Source of the DNA: Arthrobacter agilis
Lineage (GTDB): Bacteria; Actinomycetota; Actinomycetes; Actinomycetales; Micrococcaceae
Length of the DNA stretch: 64,000 nt
NCBI RefSeq assembly: GCF_002157505.1
Contig: NZ_NFSC01000027.1
Span: 186,001 to 250,000, forward strand
Direction of reading: 5' to 3'
Made by a program: the position numbers and the translations under genes. Positions within the stretch are counted from its first letter, which is position 1; every line of letters starts with the position of its first letter. The notes beneath the pieces were generated by a model that searched no databases, was not told the DNA's origin, and worked only from the letters and a program-made list of their open reading frames with translations. This document shows, in pieces, positions 1 to 9,258 of this stretch.

Positions 1-811
1 GCCAGGGACCGAAGGGCTGGTCGCGCAGCGCCTTGAGGGCGCCGTCGAGCCCCGTCGATTTCTCGGGATCGTTCGTCACAGTGGCGACGATGACGAGGAT
101 CCCGAGGACGCCGAGGGCGATCCCCTTGGCGATGTACCCCGCGGTCCCGAGCGCCACGACGGCGCTGCCGGCACTACCGCCCGGGAGGCCCGTGAGCTTC
201 TTGAGGAACCGTCGGGTGCCCCCGCTGTAGATGAAGTAGCCGGCGACGGCGAGGATGCCGACGCCGACCGCGAGGAGGAGGGCCGCGCCGGCCGGGTTCG
301 ACATCAACGAAGCGGTCAGCGACTTCGTGCTGCTGCTGCTGTTGCTCGAGCCACCGAGAGCGTATTTTCCGAAGGTCGCGCCGATCACGGCGTAGATGAC
401 GGCTTGGCCGCCGCTTTTCAGTCGGAATTTGAGCTTGTCCTTGTCGCTCGCACCCTTGGCGCCTAGAAACACCTCGCTGAGCTGGAACAGGGCGAGGGCG
501 ATGCATCCGATGAAGCAGAACCACAGGAGGAACGTTCCGCCCGGGCTGCCCGCCATCTGCCCGATGGCCCCGCTCTGGTCCGCGCTCCCTGAGCCACCGG
601 TCGCCAGGCCGAGGGCGATCAGGCCGATCAGGAAGTGGAGGAAGCCTGCCGCCACGTAGCCGGCGCGGGCTGCGAGTTCGAAACCCTTCGAGTTGACGGC
701 CTCCTCGGCGGCGTCGGATGCCTTGTCCGCGGCATCCTTTCCGGCATTCTTTCCGGCCGACGTATGGCCCAGCTTCTTCGATGATCTGTTGGACGCCGTC
801 TTCGGTGCCAT
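1..811 (-). CDS. DUF1206 family membrane protein (partial, C-terminus beyond window edge)
   Basis: The reading frame starts at ATG 811-809 and runs off the left edge, so about 270 residues are visible. The N-terminus (about 45 residues) is Lys/Ala/Ser rich and likely cytoplasmic. It is followed by repeated pairs of hydrophobic segments, for example residues ~46-73, ~92-115 and ~170-200. The visible end reads GLDGALKALRDQPFG, a phrase typical of the repeated DUF1206 unit (established family knowledge). The family has six helices in three tandem pairs and no known biochemical role. The gene is divergent from the DUF1990 gene. Family assignment is good; function is unknown. Confidence 0.85.
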   Translation of the reverse strand, partial: MAPKTASNRSSKKLGHTSAGKNAGKDAADKASDAAEEAVNSKGFELAARAGYVAAGFLHFLIGLIALGLATGGSGSADQSGAIGQMAGSPGGTFLLWFCFIGCIALALFQLSEVFLGAKGASDKDKLKFRLKSGGQAVIYAVIGATFGKYALGGSSNSSSSTKSLTASLMSNPAGAALLLAVGVGILAVAGYFIYSGGTRRFLKKLTGLPGGSAGSAVVALGTAGYIAKGIALGVLGILVIVATVTNDPEKSTGLDGALKALRDQPFGPW

Positions 812-1009
812 GGTGATCCCGCCTCCTTGCCGGATCGGCGGACACGGACGCCGCGAGGGCGGGCCCGGTCCGGTGTGGACACCATCCTGCCACTGCTCCG
901 GCCGCCCCGGTATGTTTCCTGTCCACTAGGTTGGGTGAGGAGACCCGGGGGCAGCACGCACGCTGCCCGCGTTGCCCGACGGGTCGGCGAGCAACGGAAG
1001 GGGAACAGC

Positions 1010-1576
1010 ATGGAGCAGTTCACGTACGGGGAACAGGGCGCCACGGACAGGCCCTTTCCCGAGTCGCTCGAGGGCGGCTGGCCTGCCGGCTACACCGTGA
1101 TGGTCGAGTCCCACGAGGTTCCCACCGATGACCCGTCCGGGGCGTTCGCCGCCCTCGCCGAGGGGATCCTCGGGTGGGAACTGCATCGCCGTGCCGGCCT
1201 CACCATGGAGCCGGATGCAGAACGGGCCGCGCCCGGCGTCCGTGTCGTCTCCGGTTTCGGCGTGGGTTCCGCCCGGATCAAGGCGCCCTGCAGGGTCATC
1301 TGGACGAGGGCACCCCAGCTGGACGGCGCTGGCAGGGCCGTCCCGGGCCAGCGCGGCGGGTTCGGATACGGGACACTGCCCGGGCATCCCGTGCGGGGCG
1401 AGGAGGGCTTCTATGCGGAACTGACCGCGGACAACCGCCTGCTGTTCATCTGCTCGGCCTACAGCATGCCCGCAAGCCTCCTGTTCCGGCTCGCCGCACC
1501 CGTGACCCGGCTGACCCAGCGGTACGTCCTGTCGCGCTATGTAAAGGCGGCGCGTGAGCTGGCGGCGGGTGCCTGA
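1010..1576 (+). CDS. DUF1990 family protein
   Basis: This 188-residue protein starts at ATG 1010, preceded by a GGAAGGGGAA ribosome site; an in-frame upstream extension exists but lacks a good site. The signature GFGYGTLPGHPVRGEEGF lies in the second half and is followed by a C-terminus with SMPASLLFRLAAPV and QRYVLSRYVKAAREL. This layout matches DUF1990, whose members are small soluble proteins of unknown function (family knowledge). It stands alone between a divergent membrane protein and a surface-protein locus, so the context gives no functional clue. Confidence 0.82.
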   Translation: MEQFTYGEQGATDRPFPESLEGGWPAGYTVMVESHEVPTDDPSGAFAALAEGILGWELHRRAGLTMEPDAERAAPGVRVVSGFGVGSARIKAPCRVIWTRAPQLDGAGRAVPGQRGGFGYGTLPGHPVRGEEGFYAELTADNRLLFICSAYSMPASLLFRLAAPVTRLTQRYVLSRYVKAARELAAGA

Positions 1577-1915
1577 CCGTACGGGCCCCAGCTTCGCATC
1601 GAACCGGGTATCAGCCCGCCATCGGTTCGGGTGCCGGCCGTGCTCCCGGCCGCCAGGCCCCGATGCCGAACCGTTATCCGCCCGAATTCCCGGCTTCATT
1701 GCTTCAGACACCGAACGGCCCTAGGTTGAGGAACACAGTGATCGTCCAGGGAAGTCCCAGCAACGTCGGGATCGACGCCCTGGAACAGCGATCGGCGGAT
1801 TCCGACTTCTTGTCTCGCGGCGCCCTCCCTATGGAGGACGCCGCTTGCGTGTGGCGCCGCAGGCTGCGCCGTCGGGAACGGCCCGGGGGAAACTACGTGT
1901 TCAGGAGACGCGCAC
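1577..1915. other. Intergenic region, no gene recognised
   Basis: This 339-base stretch lies between the DUF1990 gene and the surface protein. It holds small inverted repeats, such as CGAACCG/CGGTTCG near 1603-1630 and a GGCGC/GCGCC hairpin near 1853-1870. It ends with an AGGAG-type ribosome site before ATG 1916. I looked for a known riboswitch consensus (c-di-AMP in particular, common before actinobacterial wall genes) and did not find one. A long 5' leader for the surface protein is possible. Confidence 0.5.
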
Positions 1916-2896
1916 ATGATCGTTACCAAAAAATGGATTGCTGCAGGATCGACCGCCACCCTTCTCGCCGGTGGGCTGTTCCTCGGCGCCCCGATGGCTT
2001 CAGCCGCACCGGGTGATGCAGCCTGCCTGCAGGCATCCGTCCAGTTCAACGCAGCACTGAGCGCCGCCGGGATCGACGTCGGCTTCGTCAGCCAGTTGGA
2101 GCTCGCAACGGCGGCCGTTCTTGCCGCCGCGGAGAACCTCGAGGTCGTCAGTCAGGCTGCGCTGACCTCCGAACCTGCGGCTGCAGCCGAAGCGCAGATC
2201 CCCATAACGGAAGAGGCTCTGTCCGGCAAAGAGAAAGCCGTGATCGGAGCGGAGGCTGTGCTCGCACAAGCTGAGGCCGCCGCGCTTGCAGCGAACCCCG
2301 CAGCGGACCCCGCAGCGGACCCGAATGCGGATGGAGCGGTCATCTCGGCCCAGCAGGCACTTCTCGCGGCGCAGCAGGATCGTGACGCCGCCGCTGCAGC
2401 GTACGATGCAGCGATCGCGGCGTATGAGACAGCCGTGTATACAGATGCGGTGAAGGATGCCGAAGGGGACTTCGTCGAGGCGTCTGACAAAGCTGGGGTG
2501 CTCCTCGGCGAGATCAACAGCGATGAAGCGGTTGCAGCTGAACTTCTGGTGCTGTTCAAGGCGTTCCTTGCCGCGTGTGACGCCGGCGCCATCGGCGTCG
2601 AGCCCGTCACGCCCGTCGTGGTTCCTGTTCCGGTGGCGCCGGTCGTCACCCCGGTGGTGCCCGTGACGGTCGCTCCTGTGACGGTGGCACCCGTGACGGT
2701 CGCACCCGCTACGGGAACCGGCAGTGGTGTTGCCGCTCCCACCGGCACGAACAAGGGCCTGAACGTCCAGACCGCCGTCGCCACCGAGGACGACAGCCCG
2801 GCCGTTGCCCTCCTCGCCGCACTTCTGGCCGTCGGTGTCGCTGTGCCCGTTGCCACTGCGGCCCGCATGCGCCGCCTCGCGCGCGCGCAGCGCTAG
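1916..2896 (+). CDS. Secreted Ala-rich surface protein, probable sortase substrate
   Basis: This 326-residue protein has a clear signal peptide (Lys-rich start, hydrophobic core, cleavage likely after the ASA near residue 30). A long Ala/Glu-rich helical region follows (about residues 31-225) and could form a coiled coil or elongated stalk. Next comes a Pro/Val/Thr repeat linker built from VAPVT units. The C-terminus has the layout of a wall-sorting signal: a short motif region (GLNVQTA), a hydrophobic helix of about 22 residues, and an Arg-rich tail (RMRRLARAQR). No LPXTG is present. A sortase gene starts 93 bases downstream, which supports co-function. The specific role is unknown. Confidence 0.75.
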   Translation: MIVTKKWIAAGSTATLLAGGLFLGAPMASAAPGDAACLQASVQFNAALSAAGIDVGFVSQLELATAAVLAAAENLEVVSQAALTSEPAAAAEAQIPITEEALSGKEKAVIGAEAVLAQAEAAALAANPAADPAADPNADGAVISAQQALLAAQQDRDAAAAAYDAAIAAYETAVYTDAVKDAEGDFVEASDKAGVLLGEINSDEAVAAELLVLFKAFLAACDAGAIGVEPVTPVVVPVPVAPVVTPVVPVTVAPVTVAPVTVAPATGTGSGVAAPTGTNKGLNVQTAVATEDDSPAVALLAALLAVGVAVPVATAARMRRLARAQR

Positions 2897-2908
2897 CACA
2901 CGGCCGTC

Positions 2909-2953
2909 CCGTCCCGGCGACCTGGTCCAGAACCATTCGCCGGGCCGGGACGG
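2909..2953 (+). terminator. Intercistronic hairpin between surface protein and sortase genes
   Basis: A perfect 10-bp inverted repeat (CCGTCCCGGC at 2909-2918 and its complement at 2944-2953) separates the two genes. There is no T-tract after it, so it may attenuate transcription or stabilise the upstream message rather than terminate fully. This would favour more substrate than enzyme, which is inference. Confidence 0.5.
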
Positions 2954-2989
2954 TGCACCATCCCTTACCACCTCAGGACAACGCAGCGC

Positions 2990-3709
2990 ATGGAACAGCA
3001 CGGACTCGACGAACCGGCCGGACAGCAGCCCGGCGCCCCTGCGCACAGCGGGGTCCTCAAGCGGTCCCGGAAGCGCTGGATAGCCCTTCCGCTCGCCGCG
3101 GCGGCCGGCCTCGCGATCGCCGTATCGGTCCTGCCGCCGGACTCCGACGGAGCGCCATCGGCCGCGCCGTCGAGCACCCTTTCCGCCGTCGCGACGCCGT
3201 CAGCAGCCCCTTCAGCAGCCCCCGGGGCGACACAACCCGCTGCGCCCGCCGTGGACCCGGGACCGGCCGCATCCCAGCCCGTCGCGCTGTCCTTCGCCGC
3301 CGCAGGCATCGACATGGCCGTCCTCCCGCTGACCCCCAGCGACGCGGACCTGGCAGCGCAATCGCTGGTGCCGCCGCTCACCCTCGACGCGTACTGGCTC
3401 ACGCCGTACGGGATTCCGGGCGCAGGCTCGAACAACACCACCTACATCGCCGGACACAGCTGGGACGGTCAGGACGCACCCTTCAACCGGTTGAGCGACG
3501 AAGCGCTCGTGGGAAGCGAGTTCACGCTCACCACCCAGACGGGCGACATCACCTACGTCGTCGATTCGGTCCTCACGCACGACAAGGACACCCTGAAGGA
3601 CAGCGACATCTGGAACATCGTCCCGAACCGCGTGGTCCTCATCAGCTGCTATACCGAGGACCCCTGGGGCAAGAACGTCGTCGTGACGGCGATGCCCAAG
3701 GACGCCTGA
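2990..3709 (+). CDS. Sortase, probably class F (class assignment tentative)
   Basis: This 239-residue protein has a cytoplasmic N-terminus, one membrane helix (about residues 28-46), a Ser/Ala/Pro-rich linker, and a C-terminal sortase fold. The catalytic His156 sits in YIAGHSW and the catalytic Cys220 in LISCYTED. Sortases normally have a catalytic Arg shortly after the Cys. Here the segment after Cys220 (DPWGKNVVVTA) has no Arg at all, only a Lys. The protein would act at the outer membrane face, joining sorted proteins to the wall. The likely substrate is the preceding gene. Start chosen at ATG 2990; upstream is the hairpin. Confidence 0.8.
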   Translation: MEQHGLDEPAGQQPGAPAHSGVLKRSRKRWIALPLAAAAGLAIAVSVLPPDSDGAPSAAPSSTLSAVATPSAAPSAAPGATQPAAPAVDPGPAASQPVALSFAAAGIDMAVLPLTPSDADLAAQSLVPPLTLDAYWLTPYGIPGAGSNNTTYIAGHSWDGQDAPFNRLSDEALVGSEFTLTTQTGDITYVVDSVLTHDKDTLKDSDIWNIVPNRVVLISCYTEDPWGKNVVVTAMPKDA

Positions 3710-3845
3710 GCCGGCGACCCGGCTTGTACCCTGTTCGTTCGGAGTGCGGCCGACTCCTGGCTCCTGACGACTGGTGAGCGGTAGCCGGGCAACAGCCGGC
3801 GTCGTCGGGCCGCAAACCCGGGGCTGCGGCTCAGGTGCGATGGAA

Positions 3846-3880
3846 CGCCGCCACGGGTTTGGGCACCCGGCGCGGCGGCA
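3846..3880 (+). repeat. Dispersed GC-rich palindromic repeat, copy A
   Basis: The core GGGCACCCGGCGCGGCGGC is shared with copies at 30081-30112 (opposite strand) and 31330-31364. The element begins CGCCGCCACGGG and ends GCGGCGGCA, so its ends are complementary and it can fold. This copy lies in the gap between the sortase and purL stop codons. It resembles a REP-type intergenic repeat; no known family was recognised. Confidence 0.65.
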
Positions 3881-3934
3881 CACACCGCACCAAGCCGCTC
3901 CTCCGCGATGGACTCCGATCAGCCCGGGAGACGG

Positions 3935-3968
3935 AGGAGGCCGCCACCCTGTCGGGTGGCGGCCTCCT
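3935..3968. terminator. Strong hairpin between convergent sortase and purL
   Basis: A perfect 15-bp stem (AGGAGGCCGCCACCC at 3935-3949, complement at 3954-3968) closes a 4-base loop, 30 bases past the purL stop. It sits between two convergent genes and could terminate transcription from either side. No strong T-run follows on either strand, as is common in high-GC actinobacteria. Confidence 0.75.
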
Positions 3969-3998
3969 GCCAGCCGGGCGTGCTGCCCGGTCGAGCGA

Positions 3999-6287
3999 CT
4001 AGGCGAAGTGCTTCGGCAGCGTGCCCTCGTGTGCTTCGCGGAGCTGGTCGAGCGGCAGGTTGAAGTAGCCCTGCACGTCGAGCGCCTGGTTCTCCGTGTC
4101 CACCACGCCGATGCGGATGGTCGGGAAGTTCCGGGCGGTGCACATGTCGTTGAAACGCACTTCCTCCGAGCGGGGAACGCTGACGACGGCGCGTGCCTGG
4201 CTCTCGCTGAACAGTGCGGTGAACGCGTCGATGCCGTCGCGCTCGCAGAGCTCGTCGAGCCCGATCCGCGCGCCGACACCGAACCGCAGCGCCATCTCGC
4301 TCAGGCCGGCCGCGAGGCCGCCCTCGGAGAGGTCGTGCGCGGCGTCGATCATGCCGTCGCGCGAGCAGTTGACGAGGATCGCCGCAAGGGTCTTCTCCGC
4401 CGACAGATCCAGCGCGGGAGGCTGTCCACCGAGGTGGCCGCGCAGGTTGGCCCACTCGGAACCGTCCAGCTCGTCCGCCGTCGTGCCCAGCAGGTAGATG
4501 GCCTGGCCGTCCTCGCGCCAGCCCGATGGCGTGCGTCGCGCGACGTCGTCGAACACGCCCAGCACGCCGACCACCGGGGTGGGGTGGATGGCGACGCCGC
4601 CGGTCTGGTTGTAGAGCGAGACGTTGCCACCGGTCACGGGCACACCCAGTTCCTGGCAGGCGTCTGCGAGGCCACGGACGGTCTCGGCGAACTGCCACAT
4701 GACCTCGGGGTCCTCGGGGGACCCGAAGTTCAGGCAGTCGGTGACGGCGAGGGGCTCGGCGCCCGAGGTGGCCACGTTGCGGTAGGCCTCCGCGAGGGCC
4801 AGGCGCGCGCCCTCGTAGGGGTTGAGGTAGGAGTAACGGCCGTTGGCGTCGGTCGAGATGGCGACGCCGAGGCCGGTCTCCTCGTCCACGCGGACCACTC
4901 CGGCGTCGTCGGGCATGGCGAGCGCGGTATTGCCCTGGACATAGCGGTCGTACTGGTCCGTCACCCAGTTCTTCGCGCACATGTTGGGGGAGGCCATGAG
5001 TTCGAGCACGGCCTCGCGCAGGTCTGCAGGCTGCTCCGGGGCGAAACGATCCGCCTGGACGCCGTCCAGCCACTCCGGACGGTGGTAGGGGCGGTCGTAG
5101 ACCGGTCCCTCGTGGGCGACGGTGCGAGGATCGACGTCGACGATCTTCTCGCCGTCCCACTCGATGATGAGGCGCCCGGTGCCGGTGACCTCGCCCAGCC
5201 AGGAGTACTCCACGGCCCACTTGTCCATGATCGCCTCGAACGCTGCGACGTTCTCGGGCGTCACGACCGCCATCATGCGCTCCTGCGACTCCGACATGAG
5301 GATCTCGCCCGGTGTCAGGGAGGGGTCGCGCAGCAGCACGTTGGTGAGTTCGACGTGCATGCCGCCGTCGCCGTTCGACGCCAGTTCTGACGTCGCACAG
5401 GAGATGCCCGCGGCTCCGAGGTCCTGGATGCCCTCGACCACGGAGGCCTTGAACAGTTCGAGGCAGCACTCGATGAGCACCTTCTCGGCGAACGGATCGC
5501 CGACCTGGACTGCAGGCCGCTTGGACGGCTTGGCGTCATCGAAGGACTCGGAGGCCAGGACTGAGGCGCCACCGATGCCGTCGCCGCCGGTGCGGGCGCC
5601 GAAGAGGACCACCTTGTTGCCGGCGCCGGAAGCGTTGGCGAGGCGGATGTCCTCGTGGCGCAGCACCCCGACCGCGAGGGCGTTGACGAGCGGATTGCCC
5701 TGGTAGACGGAGTCGAAGACCACTTCGCCGCCGATGTTCGGCAGGCCGAGGGAGTTGCCGTAGCCGCCGATGCCCGCGACGATGCCGTGGACGAGCCGCG
5801 CGGTGTCCGGGTGGTCGATCGCACCGAAGCGCAGCGGGTCCATCACGGCGACGGGGCGTGCGCCCATCGAGATGATGTCGCGGACGATGCCGCCGACGCC
5901 GGTGGCGGCACCCTGGTAGGGCTCCACGAAGGACGGGTGGTTGTGGCTCTCCACCTTGAACGTCACGGCCCAGCCGTCCCCGATGTCGACGACGCCGGCG
6001 TTCTCGCCGATGCCCACGAGGAGGTGCTCCTTCATGGCCTCGGTGACCTTGTCGCCGAACTGGCGCAGGTGCACCTTGGAGGACTTGTAGGAGCAGTGCT
6101 CGCTCCACATGACCGAGTACATGGCGAGTTCCGCGCCGGTGGGCCGGCGACCGAGGATCTCCTCGACGCGCTGGTACTCGTTCTCCTTCAGGCCGAGTTC
6201 GGCCCAGGGAAGCGCCTGACCCGGGGTGGCCTCGGCGTTCGCGACGGTGTCGATGTTGAACTTCTTGGACGTTGCCTCTGCAGTCAC
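3999..6287 (-). CDS. purL: Phosphoribosylformylglycinamidine synthase subunit PurL
   Basis: This 762-residue protein is the synthetase subunit of the FGAR amidotransferase, which converts FGAR to FGAM with ATP and ammonia from PurQ. The length fits the small PurL type that needs separate PurS and PurQ, both encoded just upstream. Recognisable segments include [14 protein letters not shown] near the N-terminus, KVESHNHPS (ATP/substrate loop), and GGDGIGGAS. The start is GTG 6287, one base after the purQ stop (TAAGGTGACT), consistent with translational coupling; a longer in-frame extension would run through purQ and is rejected. A hairpin at 3935-3968 follows. Confidence 0.97.
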   Translation of the reverse strand: MTAEATSKKFNIDTVANAEATPGQALPWAELGLKENEYQRVEEILGRRPTGAELAMYSVMWSEHCSYKSSKVHLRQFGDKVTEAMKEHLLVGIGENAGVVDIGDGWAVTFKVESHNHPSFVEPYQGAATGVGGIVRDIISMGARPVAVMDPLRFGAIDHPDTARLVHGIVAGIGGYGNSLGLPNIGGEVVFDSVYQGNPLVNALAVGVLRHEDIRLANASGAGNKVVLFGARTGGDGIGGASVLASESFDDAKPSKRPAVQVGDPFAEKVLIECCLELFKASVVEGIQDLGAAGISCATSELASNGDGGMHVELTNVLLRDPSLTPGEILMSESQERMMAVVTPENVAAFEAIMDKWAVEYSWLGEVTGTGRLIIEWDGEKIVDVDPRTVAHEGPVYDRPYHRPEWLDGVQADRFAPEQPADLREAVLELMASPNMCAKNWVTDQYDRYVQGNTALAMPDDAGVVRVDEETGLGVAISTDANGRYSYLNPYEGARLALAEAYRNVATSGAEPLAVTDCLNFGSPEDPEVMWQFAETVRGLADACQELGVPVTGGNVSLYNQTGGVAIHPTPVVGVLGVFDDVARRTPSGWREDGQAIYLLGTTADELDGSEWANLRGHLGGQPPALDLSAEKTLAAILVNCSRDGMIDAAHDLSEGGLAAGLSEMALRFGVGARIGLDELCERDGIDAFTALFSESQARAVVSVPRSEEVRFNDMCTARNFPTIRIGVVDTENQALDVQGYFNLPLDQLREAHEGTLPKHFA

Positions 6288-6288
6288 C

Positions 6289-7086
6289 TTAACCAACCAG
6301 TTTCTTGAGTACCGATGTGAAGATGCCGAGACCGTCCGTGCCTCCACGGACCTCGACTTCCCCGCGCGCCGAGGAGTCCGGGCCGAAACCTGCCTCCACC
6401 GCGTGCTCGGGGTGCGGCATGAGCCCGACGACGTTGCCCGCCGCGTTCGAGATGCCGGCGATGTCACGGCGCGAGCCGTTGGGGTTGCCGTCGACGTAGC
6501 GGAAGACGACACGGCCCTCGCCCTCGAGCTCGTCGAGGGTGTAGTTGTCCGCGACGAACTGGCCGTCCTGGTTCTTGAGCGGGATGACGAGTTCCTCGCC
6601 CTGCGCGTATTCCGACGTCCAGAACGTGTCCGCGTTCTCGACCCGCAGGCGCTGGTCGCGGCAGATGAAGTGGAGGTCGTTGTTCTTGATCATCGAGCCG
6701 GGCAGGAGGTGCGCCTCGGTGAGGACCTGGAAGCCGTTGCAGATGCCGAGCACGGGAAGGGCGTCGGCCCCGCCTGATGCTGCTGCGGTGATCTGCTCCA
6801 TGAGCGGGGCGAAGCGGGAGATGGCGCCTGCCCGGAGGTAGTCGCCGTAGGAGAATCCGCCGGGGATGATGACGGCGTCGACGTCCTGCAGGCTGTGGTC
6901 GCCGTGCCACAGGTGGACGGCGCTGCCGCCGGCGAGGCGGACGGCGCGGACGGCGTCGCGATCGTCGAGCGAGCCGGGGAACGTGACGACGCCGACCTTC
7001 ACGCCGTTGAGCGGGCTGTCCTCATTGTTGGAGGCGACCGGCTGCGGGCCGCCGATGAGGGGCGTTTCGTTATTGGAAATGGTCAC
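6289..7086 (-). CDS. purQ: Phosphoribosylformylglycinamidine synthase subunit PurQ (glutaminase)
   Basis: This 265-residue class I glutamine amidotransferase supplies ammonia to PurL. The nucleophile Cys116 is in LGICNGFQ, and the catalytic His-Glu pair is in MPHPEH near residue 235. The first ~28 residues precede the normal family start ([11 protein letters not shown]) and form a polar, possibly flexible extension. A shorter start is possible, but ATG 7086 overlaps the purS stop as ATGA, which supports it. It is the middle gene of the purS-purQ-purL operon. Confidence 0.96.
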   Translation of the reverse strand: MTISNNETPLIGGPQPVASNNEDSPLNGVKVGVVTFPGSLDDRDAVRAVRLAGGSAVHLWHGDHSLQDVDAVIIPGGFSYGDYLRAGAISRFAPLMEQITAAASGGADALPVLGICNGFQVLTEAHLLPGSMIKNNDLHFICRDQRLRVENADTFWTSEYAQGEELVIPLKNQDGQFVADNYTLDELEGEGRVVFRYVDGNPNGSRRDIAGISNAAGNVVGLMPHPEHAVEAGFGPDSSARGEVEVRGGTDGLGIFTSVLKKLVG

Positions 7087-7343
7087 TGCGCGTCCTCCTC
7101 GAGAACCTCCACGCGCGTGACATCCTCGATGACGGGGTTGGACAGCAACGTAGCGGCGGCGTGGCGGGCCTGCTCGAGGATCTCCTCGGTGACGTCACCG
7201 TCCACGGTCAGCTCGAAGCGCTTGCCCTGGCGGACACCGGCGAAACCGGTGAGGCCGATCCGGGGGAGGGCTCCGGCGATCGCCTTACCCTGCGGGTCGA
7301 GGATCTCGGGCTTGGGCATGACGTCGACAACAATCCGGGACAT
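7083..7343 (-). CDS. purS: Phosphoribosylformylglycinamidine synthase subunit PurS
   Basis: This 86-residue protein is the small structural subunit that bridges PurL and PurQ in the FGAM synthase complex. The sequence begins [19 protein letters not shown], typical of PurS, and contains the VRQGKRFEL segment. The start is ATG 7343, with AGGAGTT about 8 bases upstream; an in-frame extension of 15 residues lacks support. Its stop overlaps the purQ start by four bases. A near-palindrome lies 29-44 bases upstream and may mark the operon promoter or operator. Confidence 0.95.
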   Translation of the reverse strand: MSRIVVDVMPKPEILDPQGKAIAGALPRIGLTGFAGVRQGKRFELTVDGDVTEEILEQARHAAATLLSNPVIEDVTRVEVLEEDAQ

Positions 7344-7371
7344 CCGGCAACTCCTGTGCGTGAGCGGCAAG

Positions 7372-7395
7372 TGCTGGGATTCCAGCATTAAATGC
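7372..7395 (-). promoter_or_regulatory. Palindromes in the purS upstream region
   Basis: TGCTGGGATTCCAGCA (7372-7387) is a TGCTGG-N4-CCAGCA palindrome. It overlaps a second one, GCATTAAATGC (7385-7395). On the purS strand the latter contains a TTTAAT element that could be a -10 box. The arrangement would suit a promoter overlapped by a repressor site. No match to a known purine regulator is claimed. Confidence 0.4.
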
Positions 7396-7535
7396 AGTAG
7401 CCCGGAAGTGCCGTCTCACGCCGCATCTGGGTTGACACCGGCGCTCCGCGAGCTTGCCATACAAGTCTACCGGGGATTCGCCGCGCGCCCGTCCGTCGCG
7501 GTCGGACGCCTTCAGGGATGACATGGGCAGGATTC

Positions 7536-7589
7536 CCCACCTCCACGGGGCGAGGGGGGAGCAGGCCGAACTCTCCCCTTGGAGGTGGG
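7536..7589 (-). terminator. Hairpin downstream of SSI-like lipoprotein gene
   Basis: CCCACCTCCA at 7536-7545 pairs with TGGAGGTGGG at 7580-7589, with further imperfect G-rich/C-rich pairing inside. It begins 23 bases past the stop of the minus-strand gene ending at 7612. It probably terminates that transcript before the purS promoter region. Confidence 0.55.
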
Positions 7590-7611
7590 CCACCATGCGC
7601 AAGGGCAGGTG

Positions 7612-8211
7612 CTACTGCGCCCCCGGCGCTCCGAGGATGTCCTGCACCCTGTTCCATCGCGAGATCTCGCAGCCGTCCGTCAGGGCGAAGGAGGCGAGGA
7701 TCGACGTTCCGTTCAGCGTGCCGGTGATGCTTGCGGTCTGGGGGCCTCCGTACTGCTGGGTGCAGATGATGTCCTTGTCGGGGCGGGCCGTGAAGAACTC
7801 CGTGCCGAGCCGGGCGAGGGCGGTGCATGCGGCTTCTGCACCGGGGAGGGTCGAGGCGGGACCGGGCACGCCGTCCACGCATTCGAGGACATACTGCACG
7901 GGCTCCGCGGAAGCGTCCTGCTGGAGGGAGATGGTCAGCAGAGCCGTGGTTCCCGAGGCGGCGGGAGGTGCCGTCGGCACGGGGCTGCCCTCCGGCGTCG
8001 GTGCCGAGGTTCCGGAAGGCCCGGGCGCGTCGGGTGTCCCGGGTGTCCCGGAGGGATCGGGGGAGGACTGCACGGTGGTCTCCTGCTCTGTCGGTTCGGT
8101 TGCCGGCCCGCCGCATGCGGAGAGGGCGAGTGGCAGTGCAGCGAGGACAAGCGCGAGCCGCACGGCTCCTCGGCGTGGCCGGGCTGCTGGCGTGAGCACA
8201 GGCGTCGTCAT
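7612..8211 (-). CDS. Lipoprotein with subtilisin-inhibitor-like (SSI) domain
   Basis: This 199-residue protein starts at ATG 8211. It has a lipoprotein signal peptide with lipobox LSAC (Cys33), a Pro/Ser/Thr/Gly linker to about residue 90, then a compact C-terminal domain. That domain has the Streptomyces subtilisin inhibitor (SSI) pattern: a Cys in YVLECVDG, an AAC near ACTALARLG, a Cys in IICTQQYGGP, a GTLNGTS turn, and a final GCEISRWNR. SSI proteins inhibit serine proteases of the S8 type (family knowledge). The assignment is from pattern only, and inhibitory activity is not shown. A secreted subtilase gene lies about 1.3 kb away. Confidence 0.7.
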   Translation of the reverse strand: MTTPVLTPAARPRRGAVRLALVLAALPLALSACGGPATEPTEQETTVQSSPDPSGTPGTPDAPGPSGTSAPTPEGSPVPTAPPAASGTTALLTISLQQDASAEPVQYVLECVDGVPGPASTLPGAEAACTALARLGTEFFTARPDKDIICTQQYGGPQTASITGTLNGTSILASFALTDGCEISRWNRVQDILGAPGAQ

Positions 8212-8373
8212 GGTGGTCCCCCTCGGCTGCCAGCGTAATGGCTGGTGAAGGCTCAACGAGGGACGACGGCGGAGCGTCCCGGTCCGGCCCATCGAGGACT
8301 GGCGTCGTCACAGCCCGCCGAGTGCCGGGATCGAGGAGGGGTCGACGTCGGGGCCCGGCGAGGACCGGCGTGG

Positions 8374-9258
8374 TCACGACGCGGCGAGAGCCCTTTCCAG
8401 GTGGTCCAGCAGCCGCACTCGGAGTGCCTGCGATTCCTCGGCGAAGCCGCGTTGCAGGCGGACGTACTCGGCCTTGCCCTCGGTCGTCTCGATGGCGATG
8501 GGCTCGTACCCCCAGTCCGCGAGGTCATAGGGCGATGCCCTCATGTCCATCGTGCGGATCTGCCACGAGAGTTCGAAGCAGTCCATCACCAGTTCGCTCG
8601 GCAGGAGGGGAGTGAGCTTGTACGCCCACTTGTAGAGATCCATGTTGGCGTGCAGGCAGCCCGGCTGCTCGAGGTCCCGCTGCGTCTCCCGCGTGGGCGC
8701 ATGCTCGTTGAGGGGCACGGCTTCCGGTGCGTAGAAACGGAAGGCGTCGAAGTGGGTGCACCTGATGCGGGACTCCTCGACGACGTCGTCCGTGCCCGCG
8801 GTGCCCAACCGGAGGCGGAGGTATTCGTGCCGCACGCCGTGCACTGCCGACCGGTAGGCCATGGCCCACTCGTGGAGCCCGAAACAGCCGAACTGCGCCG
8901 GCCGTGCCGCCGTCCGGGCGAGGATCATCCGGGCGAAGTCGACCGCCTCGCGCCGCTCCGCCGTGAACCTGCGCACATCCACCCGGACGCCGTCGTCGTC
9001 CGCCGTGTAGTACTTCCAGGTGGCACGTCCGGCCGCCGCCGCTCCCGTCAGTACCACACCGGCTCCCGGGTGCCAGCGCAGGAGCTGGCCCGGCTTCTGG
9101 TTGTAGTAGGTGAAGAGGAAGTCCTCCACGGGATGCCTGGTGCCGCGGGACCGGCGGTCGAGGTAGGGGTCCGCGAAGCGGGCCGCACGTTCCTGGTGCC
9201 GCAGTTCACGATCCTGCCATTCGATCGCCTGCAGGCGGGGCAGGAGGACGTCGGACAT
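8374..9258 (-). CDS. Putative 3-methyladenine DNA glycosylase family protein
   Basis: This 294-residue protein carries blocks I associate with actinobacterial proteins annotated as 3-methyladenine DNA glycosylase: HPVEDFLFTYY, CFGLHEWAMAYR, RCTHFDAFRFY, EQPGCLHANMDLYKWAYKL and ETTEGKAEYV. The abundance of conserved aromatic and His residues suggests an enzyme. That name in public annotation rests on little experimental evidence as far as I know, so the activity is uncertain. The start is ATG 9258. It is divergent from the subtilase gene, with about 220 bases between the starts. Confidence 0.6.
   Translation of the reverse strand: MSDVLLPRLQAIEWQDRELRHQERAARFADPYLDRRSRGTRHPVEDFLFTYYNQKPGQLLRWHPGAGVVLTGAAAAGRATWKYYTADDDGVRVDVRRFTAERREAVDFARMILARTAARPAQFGCFGLHEWAMAYRSAVHGVRHEYLRLRLGTAGTDDVVEESRIRCTHFDAFRFYAPEAVPLNEHAPTRETQRDLEQPGCLHANMDLYKWAYKLTPLLPSELVMDCFELSWQIRTMDMRASPYDLADWGYEPIAIETTEGKAEYVRLQRGFAEESQALRVRLLDHLERALAAS

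Noticed and set aside
1577..1915. c-di-AMP riboswitch before the surface protein
   Set aside because: No conserved core of that class was found on reading; only simple hairpins are present.
3774..5390. Long open frame opposite purL
   Set aside because: It is the antisense shadow of purL, with Arg/Val/Asp-biased composition caused by high third-base GC, and has no domain.
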